Shown in pieces: positions 26,303 through 36,453 of a stretch of 43,955 nucleotides of DNA (positions within the stretch are counted from its first letter, which is position 1; every line of letters starts with the position of its first letter). Origin of the DNA: Nitrospirales bacterium (GTDB lineage: Bacteria; Nitrospirota; Nitrospiria; Nitrospirales; UBA8639); the NCBI GenBank assembly GCA_029261305.1, contig JAJDBO010000105.1:1-43955 (forward strand), written 5' to 3'. A program made the translations under genes and the position numbers. Below the pieces are notes generated by a model. The model made no database searches and was not told the origin of the DNA. It saw only the letters and a list, made by a program, of their open reading frames with translations.

Positions 26303-26321
26303 AGAGATCCCTTGGTATACT

Positions 26322-26337
26322 TGGCACGAAGATTGCG
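26322..26337 (+). promoter_or_regulatory. sigma-54 (RpoN) promoter, consensus
   Basis: TGGCACGAAGATTGCG matches the sigma-54 consensus in the TGGCACG and TTGC blocks completely. GG at 26323-26324 and GC at 26335-26336 are 10 bases apart. Transcription would start near 26348, about 55 bases before the glycosyltransferase gene at 26404. Confidence 0.85.
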
Positions 26338-26403
26338 ACTAACTGGTCGTGAGTAATTCACAACAATCTCATCTACACATTCATTAATCTAGGAATACAA
26401 GAT

Positions 26404-27537
26404 ATGCGCATCGGGTTTTCCGCAAGAAACGAATCCAGTTATGGAGCAATACCTCATTTTCAAAATCTACTCATGGCTGGAATGATGGAAGCTGGAGGGA
26501 TACCTGTACCGTGTTGGAAGGTTGAGGATACGATTGGGTTAGATGCCTTCGTATTAGTTAACTCTGTTCCTTTGGCCATTCAACAACAGATCATGAACAA
26601 TGTTGGACGCTACTGGACTTACTTGCTGGATGCGCCATTCCATCATGCGAATTGGATATCATCGAGCTCGTCATCTACAACCTATGCGATGATTGATTCG
26701 TCTCACGTAGATATACTTTTTCAGTTAGACCGACACGGAGTGTTTCTCCCACATGGGGGAGATACTCATGCCTTTCGTCCTTGGAAGGATCGAGACATTG
26801 ATGTGTTGTTTACCGGGACAGCACCGGATTTGCCGTATGTCAGCCAACACATTGAAACATTTTCTCTGGAAACCCGGAAAATTGTTCAGCAACTCATTCA
26901 GGAAGCCTTGTGGTCGCCAGGGATTCCGTTATTGGTACTTCTCATTTCCATCCTGAAACAATCTGGGAAAAATATGGGTATTGAGGAATCAATGTCTGTG
27001 ATGACATGGTCTGATCTCATGGTGCGGGCAACTCAACGGCATAATCTCTTGCAGGCCTTTTCTGAGTTTTCAGTCGTGGTTGCAGGAAAAGGTTGGGATC
27101 AAGTGAATATGAGTCCCAAGCATCGATGGATAGGTGAAGTCCCGTATTCGAAGATTGCTACATTGATGAGTCGTGCAAAAATCGTGTTGTGTCCTAGCTG
27201 TGGATTTACTCATGGTGCTCACGAGCGAATCTTGACCGCAATGGGTAGTGGAGCAGTTCCTCTGACGATGTCAACCTCATTTCTCTCGCAACATTTTGAG
27301 CATGGAACGCATCTGGCCTATTTTCATCAGTTACAAGAGGCGGTTGATCTTGGACGTTTGATTCTTAATGGGTCGCATTGGGAAGTTGTGGGAGAGGCGG
27401 GGCATCAAATTGTTAATGAGGGGCATACTTGGGCTCAGCGTGGAATAGAGTTATTCGCCTCATTACAAGGAAGTATGGACAGAAAGGGGGCTGTGCCGGT
27501 ATCGCCACCTTCTGATTTGGTTTCCAGTACTTCCTAA
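26404..27537 (+). CDS. GT-B-type glycosyltransferase, tandem copy 1
   Basis: 377 residues. The C-terminal half carries the donor-binding pattern of group 1-type/CgeB-like transferases: MSRAKIVLCPSCGFTHGAHER followed by AMGSGAVPL. The N-terminal half (MRIGFSARNESSYGAIPHF) would bind the acceptor. DAPFHHANWI and GVFLPHGG are shared with the next gene. No signal or membrane segment is present, so it acts in the cytoplasm. The sigma-54 promoter in front and the flagellar neighbours suggest that it builds a glycan on flagellin or a flagellar lipid-linked glycan. Confidence 0.7.
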   Translation: MRIGFSARNESSYGAIPHFQNLLMAGMMEAGGIPVPCWKVEDTIGLDAFVLVNSVPLAIQQQIMNNVGRYWTYLLDAPFHHANWISSSSSSTTYAMIDSSHVDILFQLDRHGVFLPHGGDTHAFRPWKDRDIDVLFTGTAPDLPYVSQHIETFSLETRKIVQQLIQEALWSPGIPLLVLLISILKQSGKNMGIEESMSVMTWSDLMVRATQRHNLLQAFSEFSVVVAGKGWDQVNMSPKHRWIGEVPYSKIATLMSRAKIVLCPSCGFTHGAHERILTAMGSGAVPLTMSTSFLSQHFEHGTHLAYFHQLQEAVDLGRLILNGSHWEVVGEAGHQIVNEGHTWAQRGIELFASLQGSMDRKGAVPVSPPSDLVSSTS

Positions 27538-27564
27538 AGAAGTGATGAGTTTAAAAGGCTACGA

Positions 27565-28707
27565 ATGAAAATTGGTTATTACGTTAATCCTTCCTCAACC
27601 TATGGTCTTCGTAAACATTTTCAAGATGAAATAATGGAAGGGGTCGGTTCGACGGGAACTCTTGTCGACCCAACCTGTTTTACCGGGGCGAGTGGATTTA
27701 GTGTCGAAACTGCGCAGGGGTGGGATAGTTTCTTTTTTATCAATTGGCTTCATGAGGCTGTGCAACAATTGTTGGCGTCGCATGGAACAATACTTTTTAA
27801 TTATCTCATTGATGCGCCTTTTCACCATAACCATTGGATTAAGAATAGTCCAAATTCTGTCCTATACGGAGTGGTGGATCCATCCCATGTCGAACTCTTG
27901 GCTTTATTTGGGAGGAAGGGAGTATTCCTTCCTCATGGTGGAAGCTTGCATCCGGTTCGACCGTGGGAATTAAAAGATATTGACATACTTTTCCCAGGGT
28001 CGAGGTCGAATCCTGATATTTGGTTGCGCCAAATAGATGGACTCCCCGGGAGGCAACCAGAGTTTGTTCATCGTATTATCAATAGTTATTTTTCCACTCC
28101 AGGTGTGGCTCTGTTTCTTCACCTTTTCAGTCTCCTACGGACCTTAGGAGAACAGTTAGATCTAGAGACAACATTTACCCTATTACGACTTGCGGATCAT
28201 TATATTCGCGCCAAGAGTCGAATGGATCTTTTAAAAGCCTTTTGGAATTTTCCGGTGGTGATTGTCGGTGAGGGGTGGGGAGATGTCCCATTGAGTCCCC
28301 ACCATCAATGGATGCGAGAAGTCCCGCTTTCCCACATTGGTGAACTCATGAGTCGGGCAAAGATTGTGTTATGTCCCAACAATGGTTTTGTGCAAGGAGC
28401 TCATGAACGAATTTTGACAGCAATGGGTAGTGGGGCCGTGGCGCTGACGGTACCATCGACATTTCTTCGTGAACATTTTTCCCATGGCCAGCATTTGGCT
28501 TTTTTTACCGATGTACAAGAAGCTGCAGAATTGGGGGGCCAGATTCTTTTAGGTTCCCATTGGGAGAACGTCGGACATATGGGACATGACGCTGTGGCTT
28601 CTCGGCATTCCTGGTTTCATCGTGGAAGAGAATTAGTGGAAGTGCTGCACAAAAAACAAGGGGCCTATGTAGGGATTACACCAGTAGAAGCTGTGATTGC
28701 CTCTTAG
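27565..28707 (+). CDS. GT-B-type glycosyltransferase, tandem copy 2
   Basis: 380 residues and a clear paralog of the preceding protein, with the same order of motifs: DAPFHHNHWI, GVFLPHGG, MSRAKIVLCPNNGFVQGAHER and AMGSGAVAL. The C-terminal halves are much closer to each other than the N-terminal halves, which fits a shared donor sugar and different acceptors. It lies 27 bp after copy 1 with AAAAGG before its ATG. Together the two could add successive residues of the same sugar; this is inference. Confidence 0.7.
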   Translation: MKIGYYVNPSSTYGLRKHFQDEIMEGVGSTGTLVDPTCFTGASGFSVETAQGWDSFFFINWLHEAVQQLLASHGTILFNYLIDAPFHHNHWIKNSPNSVLYGVVDPSHVELLALFGRKGVFLPHGGSLHPVRPWELKDIDILFPGSRSNPDIWLRQIDGLPGRQPEFVHRIINSYFSTPGVALFLHLFSLLRTLGEQLDLETTFTLLRLADHYIRAKSRMDLLKAFWNFPVVIVGEGWGDVPLSPHHQWMREVPLSHIGELMSRAKIVLCPNNGFVQGAHERILTAMGSGAVALTVPSTFLREHFSHGQHLAFFTDVQEAAELGGQILLGSHWENVGHMGHDAVASRHSWFHRGRELVEVLHKKQGAYVGITPVEAVIAS

Positions 28708-28878
28708 CCATAGTTGCTATTGGGTAATAGGGTGTCCTGAATATGATGTGAATGATATGGGATTCGTTCAAAAATCTTAGGCTCTATTTTTCCAGACTTT
28801 CAAAATATAAAGATAGGGAACTAGCTTCGGTGTTTTAGTGGCGGGTTTGGCTGGTATCGTCCAAGGGGGGACTTTTTT

Positions 28879-30348
28879 ATGAAAGTGTTATTGTGGAAAC
28901 CCGGTGTTTATGACAGCACTCGTGGCGAGCTTCCGACCATCGGCTTGGGGATATTAGCCACTTCAATTATCAAAAGTGGGCATGAGGTGGTGATTGCGGA
29001 TCATCATTTCAGTCCGCCGGAACCGGAAGACATTGAAACTGCCACGATTGATCTTCTCTATCGTGAACAGCCTGACATCTTGGGTCTTTCTCTTGTCTCG
29101 CATGAATGGGAAATGCCAAGGGTGCAGGCTGCAATTGATGCTGCCCACCGTATGAATATTCCGATTTGGATTGGAGGGCCGCATGCGGTGGCTTACGGCG
29201 ACATGCTTGAAAAGGACAAACGTCTCACCAAGATTATCATTGGAGAGGCCGATAACCGGTTTGAGGAAATATTGAACAGTTCCGACAAACTGATGAACTT
29301 TGGACGAAGTCCGGTCTTTAATAGGCCGACGTTCACTGTTATGCAAGATCATCAAGATCTGTTGACCTACCCATTGTTTGTATCAAGAGGGTGCCATTAC
29401 AACTGCACGTTTTGTTCTGCCGCAAAGGTGTTTGGCAATCGTTGGCGTGGCAGGGAGCTGAACCAAGAACTGTGGGATGAACTGGATGAGATTGCGGTCA
29501 ATCATCCCAAATGCAGACTCATATCCGTGATTGATGACGCCTTTACACAGGATATGGATCATGCCAAGAATTTCTTGCGGGAATATATTCGTCGTGAATA
29601 CCCCTATCAAGTCAACGTGTTTAATGTTCGTGCCGATTATCTTGATGAAGAAGTCTTATTGTTGCTCAAAGAGACAGGGGTCAGAACCATGTCGGTTGGA
29701 GTTGAATCAGGGGATCCGGAAGTCTTTAGGATGATGCGTAAGGGCGAGACGCTCGATCAGGTATCGAATGCAATCCGGTTGATACAAAAGGTCGGAATGA
29801 TTCCATGGATAAACATGGTCATTGGGTTGCCTGGAGATACTCTGGAGGCGCACCGTCGGTCTGTTGAATGGGTACTTACGCATGAGAAGCCAAGGATCGT
29901 GCAGTGGAACATGTATTCTCCGTTACGAGGAACGGCGGCGTATGAGTTCTTTGTCAAACGAGGGGATTTTGAAGATGGATTTATTGCTGGTTTCAGTAAC
30001 CGGTACGAAAAATTACCGGAAAGTGGACCCTTTGACGCATTTGACTTTTCACGTGAAGAAAAGACTCTGGCTCAGTTGGAAGCATTCCTGCGATGCCATG
30101 TTCCTATTATAATTTTGAGCGACAAACGAATTCGAAAGCTCAGTAAAGAAAATGGATTGTGGCATCATTATGAAGATTGGCGTCAAAATGCGCCGATACG
30201 AGAGTTTCTTGAAGTCACACTGCCGCGCAAGATGGCAAAAAGTCAGGCCAGCATCACGAGCGAAGAATATAATTCGGTTTTGGCAGAGTTCGCTAATGAC
30301 TATGAATTTCCAACGGATCCGTTTGCCTATAAGGTTATGAATGTTTAA
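28879..30348 (+). CDS. B12-binding-domain radical SAM protein
   Basis: 489 residues. Residues 1-130 form a cobalamin-binding-like Rossmann domain (IGLGILATSIIKSGHEVVI, IWIGGPHAVA, IIGEADNRFEEIL) without the DxHxxG cobalt-ligand motif, as in many class B enzymes. The radical SAM core follows with Cys172, Cys176 and Cys179 (SRGCHYNCTFC) and GVESGDPEVFRMMRKG. The last 100 residues are unassigned. Such enzymes methylate or rearrange unreactive carbons. AAGGGGGG lies 8 bp before the ATG. It is followed by a ferredoxin gene 17 bp downstream, a plausible electron donor. The substrate is unknown; a lipid, cofactor or glycan is possible. Confidence 0.85.
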   Translation: MKVLLWKPGVYDSTRGELPTIGLGILATSIIKSGHEVVIADHHFSPPEPEDIETATIDLLYREQPDILGLSLVSHEWEMPRVQAAIDAAHRMNIPIWIGGPHAVAYGDMLEKDKRLTKIIIGEADNRFEEILNSSDKLMNFGRSPVFNRPTFTVMQDHQDLLTYPLFVSRGCHYNCTFCSAAKVFGNRWRGRELNQELWDELDEIAVNHPKCRLISVIDDAFTQDMDHAKNFLREYIRREYPYQVNVFNVRADYLDEEVLLLLKETGVRTMSVGVESGDPEVFRMMRKGETLDQVSNAIRLIQKVGMIPWINMVIGLPGDTLEAHRRSVEWVLTHEKPRIVQWNMYSPLRGTAAYEFFVKRGDFEDGFIAGFSNRYEKLPESGPFDAFDFSREEKTLAQLEAFLRCHVPIIILSDKRIRKLSKENGLWHHYEDWRQNAPIREFLEVTLPRKMAKSQASITSEEYNSVLAEFANDYEFPTDPFAYKVMNV

Positions 30349-30365
30349 AGAGAGAGAGATTGTGT

Positions 30366-30725
30366 ATGGCCTATGTAATTTGTGAACCTTGCGAGAAATG
30401 CAAATATGGTGATTGTGTCGACACGTGTCCCGTGGATTGCTTTTACGAAGACGCCAACATGCTGTATATCAATCCAACTGAATGTATTGATTGTGATGCC
30501 TGTGCCCGAGTGTGTCCGGTCGATGCCATATTTATTGACAGCGAGGTGCCACAGAAATGGCAGCACTATATCGCCATCAACGCGGAATTTCCTTATACTG
30601 AAGAAGCACGTCGAACCGAAACTCAGCAGGTCTTTCATGGAGAAAATTGGGATCCTGAGCAAGCCACTGCTGAACCAGGACATACGTATGAAGGCTTGTT
30701 GGAAAAATTTCAGGAGAAATGTTGA
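30366..30725 (+). CDS. fdxA: seven-iron (3Fe-4S/4Fe-4S) ferredoxin, FdxA type
   Basis: 119 residues. Nine cysteines match those of Azotobacter ferredoxin I in spacing: Cys9, 12, 17, 21, 25 and Cys40, 43, 46, 50. They would bind one [3Fe-4S] and one [4Fe-4S] cluster. Cys6 is an additional one. The long C-terminal tail after residue 60 is usual for this type. The ATG at 30366 is chosen because AGAGAGAG lies just upstream and the family begins MAYV or MAFV. It probably donates electrons to the radical SAM enzyme encoded just before it. Confidence 0.93.
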   Translation: MAYVICEPCEKCKYGDCVDTCPVDCFYEDANMLYINPTECIDCDACARVCPVDAIFIDSEVPQKWQHYIAINAEFPYTEEARRTETQQVFHGENWDPEQATAEPGHTYEGLLEKFQEKC

Positions 30726-30833
30726 TCCCGGTTTGTGTTTCTAGAAAATTCTCAACCCCTCGAAATCTGGCAGCCTAGTGCCTCTGCTGTCTTCCTATTC
30801 CTCCCCATACGCCTCGTCAGGCCAGAGTGTCCT

Positions 30834-30856
30834 GAAAAAATCCCATTTATGGGATT
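30834..30856 (-). terminator. intrinsic terminator for the - strand lon operon
   Basis: AATCCCA (30839-30845) and TGGGATT (30850-30856) form a 7 bp stem with a 4-base loop. On the - strand the stem is followed by a run of seven T (A-run at 30834-30840 on the + strand). It lies about 70 bp after the HD phosphohydrolase gene. It also marks the boundary with the convergent ferredoxin gene. Confidence 0.8.
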
Positions 30857-30926
30857 CATTAATTGCAAACAGCCTTTGGGAACAGAGAAGTCGATAGTCC
30901 TTTTCAAAATACTTTTTCAGAGATAA

Positions 30927-32306
30927 TTAGATCTTGAGAGCGTGTTGGGTGGCCTTGGCTAATTCTGAATCGGCCTGATGATCTTCTGCAAAAATCCTCA
31001 GTTGGACAATTCGTGAGGGGAGAAATTCAAATAATTCTTTGAGTCGTTCTTTTTCCACGGATTGGGTGGCGGGGTCATAGATGTAAAATTGAAATTGTCC
31101 CATATTGAGGACGTTAAACGGCCGAGTATCTTTACTAGCAATATCGACTCGAAATGTGAGGTGTTTGAGCTTTCGCGGCAATTGACGGCGAATGCGAGCT
31201 TCAAGTTTCGCCGGTGTTTCTGCGGGGCCTTGGCGTTGATAATCTTTGGTGGTGAGTAATTGGCTGTACGCGGTTTTCCATTTTACCTGACGCCCTAAAA
31301 TTTGCTTCCATTCCCCCGCCAGCCTGCGTTTTTTTCGATTCGTGGAAGTAGCCCAGTTTCGAACGGTTTCAAGTAATGACCAATCCGTCAGTCCTAGATA
31401 CTCTTGCAGGCGCTCAAGAGGATTATGTGGGAAAATGCATTCCATGGTTTCGCGAAAAATTTCCAAGAGGTGAAGGTCAATGGCTCGTGTCGTTCGATGG
31501 AAGTAGACATTGGAGTACAGATAGAACCGAGCATTCAGAAACATTTGAAGGGCCGAAAGTCCGTTTTTGTGGAGTGTTAATCCTTTGGGTGTCATTAAGG
31601 TGTAGTGAATCAATCGCGTAATGTCCACTGGTCCCACCGCAATCCCACACATGTAAGAGTCCCGCAAGACATAATCAAAATTGTCTGCCGTGAACAACCC
31701 ACCAATTAACGGCTGAAGAAGTTGAAGCCACCGCGGGAAGTTCCGGCTTTTTTTGTGTGGATCTTTCAAAATGAGAAACGCGATGTGATCGGGGTCGAGC
31801 ACCTCATTTGGGCTAAAGGCCCCGGTGGGACTGCGTTTCAAGCTTTGGATGATTGCGCCGAGTTCATCACGAATGATCGATTGCCCAACCTGTTCATGAG
31901 ATAAGTCGAAGTGTTTGAGAAAATGGTGATCAAAAAAATGGCAAAAGGGTCCATGTCCGATATCGTGCAAGAGCGCGGTGACTCTCAGGAGTTCTTCGAT
32001 ATAGGGAAGTGAGGGAATGTCCCGAACGGTCTGAGCCAATGTGGGATAAATATGCTTGGCATATCGCCCCGCTAAATGCATCGCCCCTAGTGAATGTTGA
32101 AAGCGACTATGTTCCGCCGAGGGATAGACCCATCGGGCACTTTGCAATTGATAGATGTATCGAAGACGCTGAAGCCATGGGGAATCAATGAGATCTTTTT
32201 CCGTGGTTTCGTGAGGCGGTGTGCTATTAGCTGGAACGGTGAACTGAATGTATTGATGAATCGGGTCAGCAATAAGGGAAATGTGGTGAGTCTGCGGTGG
32301 TAGCAT
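30927..32306 (-). CDS. HD-domain phosphohydrolase (COG1078/dGTPase-like)
   Basis: 459 residues. The HD metal-site residues are visible as RFQHSLG, LLHDIGHGPFCH and the later DNFDYVLRDS, in the order seen in the SAMHD1/YwfO-like phosphohydrolases. Family members hydrolyse nucleotides such as dNTPs or related phosphates. No ribosome-binding site precedes the ATG. It is the last gene of a - strand string after the DUF2062 gene (55 bp gap) and a terminator follows. The substrate is not predictable here. Confidence 0.88.
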   Translation of the reverse strand: MLPPQTHHISLIADPIHQYIQFTVPANSTPPHETTEKDLIDSPWLQRLRYIYQLQSARWVYPSAEHSRFQHSLGAMHLAGRYAKHIYPTLAQTVRDIPSLPYIEELLRVTALLHDIGHGPFCHFFDHHFLKHFDLSHEQVGQSIIRDELGAIIQSLKRSPTGAFSPNEVLDPDHIAFLILKDPHKKSRNFPRWLQLLQPLIGGLFTADNFDYVLRDSYMCGIAVGPVDITRLIHYTLMTPKGLTLHKNGLSALQMFLNARFYLYSNVYFHRTTRAIDLHLLEIFRETMECIFPHNPLERLQEYLGLTDWSLLETVRNWATSTNRKKRRLAGEWKQILGRQVKWKTAYSQLLTTKDYQRQGPAETPAKLEARIRRQLPRKLKHLTFRVDIASKDTRPFNVLNMGQFQFYIYDPATQSVEKERLKELFEFLPSRIVQLRIFAEDHQADSELAKATQHALKI

Positions 32307-32361
32307 ACAAGGAGCGAGCCATTGGAGTTGTGGAATAATTGTGAATGAAATGAATTGTAAC

Positions 32362-32847
32362 TTAGGCTGGCTTTTCTGAACAACTTGGCGGATTTTCTGA
32401 AAGGGTTTGACGTTTTCGGTAGCGAGAAATCAGGACAAGGCCGAGTGGATAGGTGGTGACAGCTCCTAATAGGCTGAGAGTCAATGCGCCAAGAGTAAAT
32501 GGTAGGAGGTAGGGCATGGCGACCTCAAAGATGGCTTCCGCGGAAAGATTGTCCCATGATATTGGTGGGGCATCAGGCATGCCGAGAATGAAAAACCCGG
32601 TCCACATGGTGGCCCCTAGGATAGGGATGGTGGTCCAAGGATTATTGACAAAGTTTCCAAGAAGGATCGCGGCATAATTCAAGCGAAAGGCCCAGGCCAA
32701 AAAAATGGCTAAGAGAGTGTGAAGCCCGTACGCTGGGCTAAATGCGATAAATACTCCAACGGCAAATGCCAGGGCCGTCCGATGAGGGGGCTCCTCTAGG
32801 TGTAAGACTTGGGTCAGTTGGGTGCGAATCGATGCGAGTGAAATCAC
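32362..32847 (-). CDS. DUF2062 integral membrane protein
   Basis: 161 residues with a start at GTG (32847). Two hydrophobic stretches (about 24-50 and 55-90) and a third near 112-140 mark an inner-membrane protein. PPHRTALAFAVGVFIAFSPAYG and NPWTTIPI are the DUF2062 signature. The C-terminal tail is basic, RYRKRQTLSENPP. The function of the family is unknown. It starts 13 bp after the thiL stop, so the two are likely cotranscribed. Confidence 0.85.
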   Translation of the reverse strand: MISLASIRTQLTQVLHLEEPPHRTALAFAVGVFIAFSPAYGLHTLLAIFLAWAFRLNYAAILLGNFVNNPWTTIPILGATMWTGFFILGMPDAPPISWDNLSAEAIFEVAMPYLLPFTLGALTLSLLGAVTTYPLGLVLISRYRKRQTLSENPPSCSEKPA

Positions 32848-32860
32848 AATGTTTGATGAC

Positions 32861-33919
32861 TTAAGATGGTTCGCGTGTGTTTGAAAAGTGATCGTAACTC
32901 TTACTTAAAATATTTCGGCTAATTCCACCCTCCAACTTGAGCCTGAGTCCATAGGATCTTGGCTTTATTTTCCCGATACAGGTCATTTGAGTTCTTAAGT
33001 CTTTGGCGAGGGTTGCCACCTTGTCTTGATGGCGAGGGGCGATGGTAAATAGTAATTCATAATCTTCCCCCCCTGCTAGGGCAAAGTCAATGGGGTTATG
33101 ATCTTGGGCAGTGGTATAGGCCTGACATTGGCGTGAAAGGGGAATGTGGGAGCCCCACAATTCAATCCCGACCTGACTGGATTGACAGAGGTGGTGGATA
33201 TCACCAGAGAGTCCGTCTGAGACATCAATCGCGGCATGGGCGAGGTGGTTACTTGCCAAGTGTTGTCCAATAGGCAGCCTTGGTGTGGGCCGTAAATGTC
33301 TCTTTTTGAGAAATATTTCGTAAGGCTGACCGGCCTTGGAAGATTTTTGTTTCGCCTGGCGTTGCAAAATTTGAAGCCCCGCTTTGGAATCCCCCAAGGT
33401 CCCAGTGACATAGACGTGGTCTCCTACTTTGGCGCCTTGACGAGTGAGGACCTGCTCCGGCGGAGCTTCACCGAGAATAGTCAGACAAAGAAAGAGGCCA
33501 GATTTTGAGGAAGACGTGTCTCCTCCCACCAGAGATATCCCATAGGTCTGGCAGGGTTTCTTGAACCCTTCATATAACGCTCGCAGATCTTTTACGGCAT
33601 ACGATGGCGGAACCGCCATCGCGACCAGTAAATATTTTGGAGTCCCCCCCATAGCGGCGATATCACTGACATTGGCCACGGCGATGCGATAGCCCACGTC
33701 TTTGAAGGATTCAAAGGTGAAGTCAAAGTGGACTCCCTCAATGGCGAGGTCAGTGCTGGCGATCAGGGCCTGTTTGTTTGAGGTCCGAAGAATGGCGGCA
33801 TCATCGCCAATGCCTTGAATGACATCGGCGTGGAGGGTCTGGCAATGCTTTAGGAGTTCACGAATGAGGCCAAATTCTCCGACCGTCTGAAGCGTGGCTG
33901 TTCGTGATGCAGGTGTCAT
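32861..33919 (-). CDS. thiL: thiamine-monophosphate kinase
   Basis: 352 residues. It phosphorylates thiamine phosphate to thiamine diphosphate with [33 protein letters not shown] and the later AGGEDYELL are the ThiL signatures of the PurM-like fold. Its ATG overlaps the lon stop (ATGA), so translation is coupled to lon. Thiamine diphosphate is the cofactor of the two transketolases in this window, though thiL lies in another operon. Confidence 0.95.
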   Translation of the reverse strand: MTPASRTATLQTVGEFGLIRELLKHCQTLHADVIQGIGDDAAILRTSNKQALIASTDLAIEGVHFDFTFESFKDVGYRIAVANVSDIAAMGGTPKYLLVAMAVPPSYAVKDLRALYEGFKKPCQTYGISLVGGDTSSSKSGLFLCLTILGEAPPEQVLTRQGAKVGDHVYVTGTLGDSKAGLQILQRQAKQKSSKAGQPYEIFLKKRHLRPTPRLPIGQHLASNHLAHAAIDVSDGLSGDIHHLCQSSQVGIELWGSHIPLSRQCQAYTTAQDHNPIDFALAGGEDYELLFTIAPRHQDKVATLAKDLRTQMTCIGKIKPRSYGLRLKLEGGISRNILSKSYDHFSNTREPS

Positions 33920-36453
33920 CGTCTAGATTTGGCTGGGGAGGAGGCCTTGTTGGATTTTTTGCCGCGTGGGGAAAGGGATGATACGCGCTTCTTTCGACTG
34001 ACCTTTACCGCTTTAGTTTTTCGTGATGGCGTCGAATTTGGTTTGCTTGGTTTTGCGGTGAGGCGTTCGGTTTTCATGGGTTTAAGTTTTGCCAATAAGG
34101 GACGCGGCATATGCAGGGCAGCTCGAAATACATCATCCATTGTTTCAGCAAAGGTAAAGTGCACTCCCTGTAAGAGGTGCTCGGGGAGTTCCTCCAAATC
34201 TTTTTCGTTGCGTTTGGGAATAATCAGATTCATCAGGGTAGCACGTTTGGCAGCGAGAATTTTTTCTTTGAGTCCGCCGATAGGGAGCACGCGTCCTCGC
34301 AATGTGACTTCCCCAGTCATCGCTACATCATGGCGGGCTTTGATCCCGGTTAAACTCGATGTGATTGCCGTGGCCATGGTCACTCCGGCTGAGGGGCCAT
34401 CTTTCGGAATCGCTCCAGCAGGCACATGGATGTGAATGTCAAGATTCGCAAAGGCCTCCGCCTTAATGCCCAGCGGCTTGGCCTGGGATCGAACGTAGCT
34501 GAGGGCAGCCTGGGCCGACTCTTTCATGACATCACCTAAATGCCCTGTGAGCGTGAGGTTCCCTTTGCCCTTCATGGCCGTCGCTTCGATATGTAAAATT
34601 TCACCGCCGGCTTCAGTCCATGCAAGACCGGTGGTCACTCCAATCTGGTCTTTTTCCTGTTCGGTTTCTGGAAGATATTTCGGAACGCCTAAATAGGTTT
34701 GAAGCGAAGTGGGGGTGATCGAATGTGTTTTTGTCTTTCCTTCGGCCACATGTTTTGCAACCTTGCGCATGGCTTTTGCAATTTCACGCTCCAGGTTTCT
34801 GACTCCAGCTTCTCGTGTATAGTGGCTGATCATTTTTGCGAGAGCCGGGTCCTGAATACGAAAATGCTTGACCGTGATTCCGTGTTCGTCAAGTTGGCGG
34901 GGGATGAGAAATCGTTTGGCAATGCCTGATTTTTCTTCCTCGGTGTATCCGGGGATTTCGATGATTTCCATACGATCACGAAGGGCTGAAAGTATGGGAT
35001 CTACCAGGTTGGCGGTGGTGATGAACATGACGTTACTGATATCAATGGGCACCCCCATATAATGGTCGGTGAACGCATGGTTTTGTTCGGGATCCAACAC
35101 TTCTAGGAGTGCGGCAGAGGGATCCCCCCGGAAGTCCATTCCTACCTTGTCGACTTCATCAAGCATGAAAACTGGATTGTTCGTGCCGGCTTGCTTGAGG
35201 CCTTGAATGATACGTCCAGGCAATGCACCGACATAAGTGCGTCGGTGCCCACGAATTTCCGCTTCATCTCGAACCCCTCCGAGACTAATTCTGACAAATT
35301 CTCGGCCCAGTGCCCGCGCAATCGATTTCCCTAAGGACGTTTTGCCGACTCCTGGAGGGCCGGCAAAGCACAAGATAGGGCCTTTGAGTTTTTTCTTTAA
35401 TTTTCGAACTGCAAGGTATTCCAGAATTCGCTCTTTAACTTTTTCCAGGTCGTAGTGATCTTCGTTCAGCACTTTGTGTGCAAGAGGGATATCAAGATTA
35501 TCTTCAGAGGCTTTGCTCCAAGGAATTTCGACCATCCATTCCAAATAGGTGCGAACTGTGGCGGCTTCTGCGGTATCAGGGTGCATTTTTTCTAAACGTT
35601 TGAGTTGCTTCTCCGCTTCTTTCAGCACCTTCTCTGGCATCGCCGCTTCTTGAATGCGGGTTCGAAATTCAGCGGCTTCTTCCGCGCGTTCATCGAGTTC
35701 GCCGAGTTCTTTTTGAATGGCTTTGAGTTGTTCGCGAAGAAAATATTCTCGCTGAGTTTTATCGATTTCCCCTTTGGCCTCAGCTTGGATTTTATGTTGC
35801 ATCGACAGGACTTCAATTTCTTTTCCAAGAATTTCCGTGACCTGTTTTAATCGGATGGTTGGATCTTCAGTTTCCAAAATTTCTTGGGTCGCTTCTACCT
35901 TGAGCCCAAGATTCGAGATGATAATATCCGCCAGCCTACCTGGTTCATCGAGGTTTTCAATGACCACCATGACGTCTGGCATTAATACCTTGCCTAGGCT
36001 CGTTAACCGTTCCAAAGTTTCTTTTGCTGTGCGGATAACGGCTTCAGTTTCCAGTGACGGTGAGTCAGCTGGAATAGCGGGGAGTTGATCAATACGAACG
36101 GAATAGTAGGGCTTGTTTTGCACGTACTCAGCGATGCGGCCTTTGGCGATTCCCTGGACAAGAATTTTGATTCGTTCATCAGGAAGTTTCAGCATACGCA
36201 TGATCATTCCGATTGTGCCGACGGAGAATATTTCCTCAGGTTCGGGGGTTTCAGTATCGTGCGATTTTTGTGTCGCCAAAAATACCATTCGATCACCAGC
36301 CAAAGCGGCTTCAATCGCTTTGATCGACATCTCGCGTCCAACAAATAAGGGCAGGACCATATAGGGAAAGACGACGATGTCCCTGACCGGGATAAGTGGT
36401 AAAGTATCTGGGATCGTAGCATTTTGAGGATCGGGAAGAATTTCTTCAGCCAT
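33916..36453 (-). CDS. lon: ATP-dependent protease Lon with a basic C-terminal tail
   Basis: 845 residues. The N-terminal substrate domain starts at [15 protein letters not shown]. The AAA+ domain has Walker [10 protein letters not shown] near residue 360 and Walker [11 protein letters not shown]. The protease domain has the catalytic serine in [11 protein letters not shown] and the lysine in [13 protein letters not shown]. Lon degrades misfolded and regulatory proteins in the cytoplasm. The last 57 residues (789-845) are unusual, rich in Lys, Arg, Ser and Pro with one acidic residue. AAAGG lies 11 bp before the ATG. It heads the - strand operon. Confidence 0.97.
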   Translation of the reverse strand: MAEEILPDPQNATIPDTLPLIPVRDIVVFPYMVLPLFVGREMSIKAIEAALAGDRMVFLATQKSHDTETPEPEEIFSVGTIGMIMRMLKLPDERIKILVQGIAKGRIAEYVQNKPYYSVRIDQLPAIPADSPSLETEAVIRTAKETLERLTSLGKVLMPDVMVVIENLDEPGRLADIIISNLGLKVEATQEILETEDPTIRLKQVTEILGKEIEVLSMQHKIQAEAKGEIDKTQREYFLREQLKAIQKELGELDERAEEAAEFRTRIQEAAMPEKVLKEAEKQLKRLEKMHPDTAEAATVRTYLEWMVEIPWSKASEDNLDIPLAHKVLNEDHYDLEKVKERILEYLAVRKLKKKLKGPILCFAGPPGVGKTSLGKSIARALGREFVRISLGGVRDEAEIRGHRRTYVGALPGRIIQGLKQAGTNNPVFMLDEVDKVGMDFRGDPSAALLEVLDPEQNHAFTDHYMGVPIDISNVMFITTANLVDPILSALRDRMEIIEIPGYTEEEKSGIAKRFLIPRQLDEHGITVKHFRIQDPALAKMISHYTREAGVRNLEREIAKAMRKVAKHVAEGKTKTHSITPTSLQTYLGVPKYLPETEQEKDQIGVTTGLAWTEAGGEILHIEATAMKGKGNLTLTGHLGDVMKESAQAALSYVRSQAKPLGIKAEAFANLDIHIHVPAGAIPKDGPSAGVTMATAITSSLTGIKARHDVAMTGEVTLRGRVLPIGGLKEKILAAKRATLMNLIIPKRNEKDLEELPEHLLQGVHFTFAETMDDVFRAALHMPRPLLAKLKPMKTERLTAKPSKPNSTPSRKTKAVKVSRKKRVSSLSPRGKKSNKASSPAKSRR

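Noticed and set aside
33929..34435. 168-codon + strand frame opposite the end of lon
   Set aside because: The - strand frame encodes an unmistakable Lon protease; this one has no recognisable domain.
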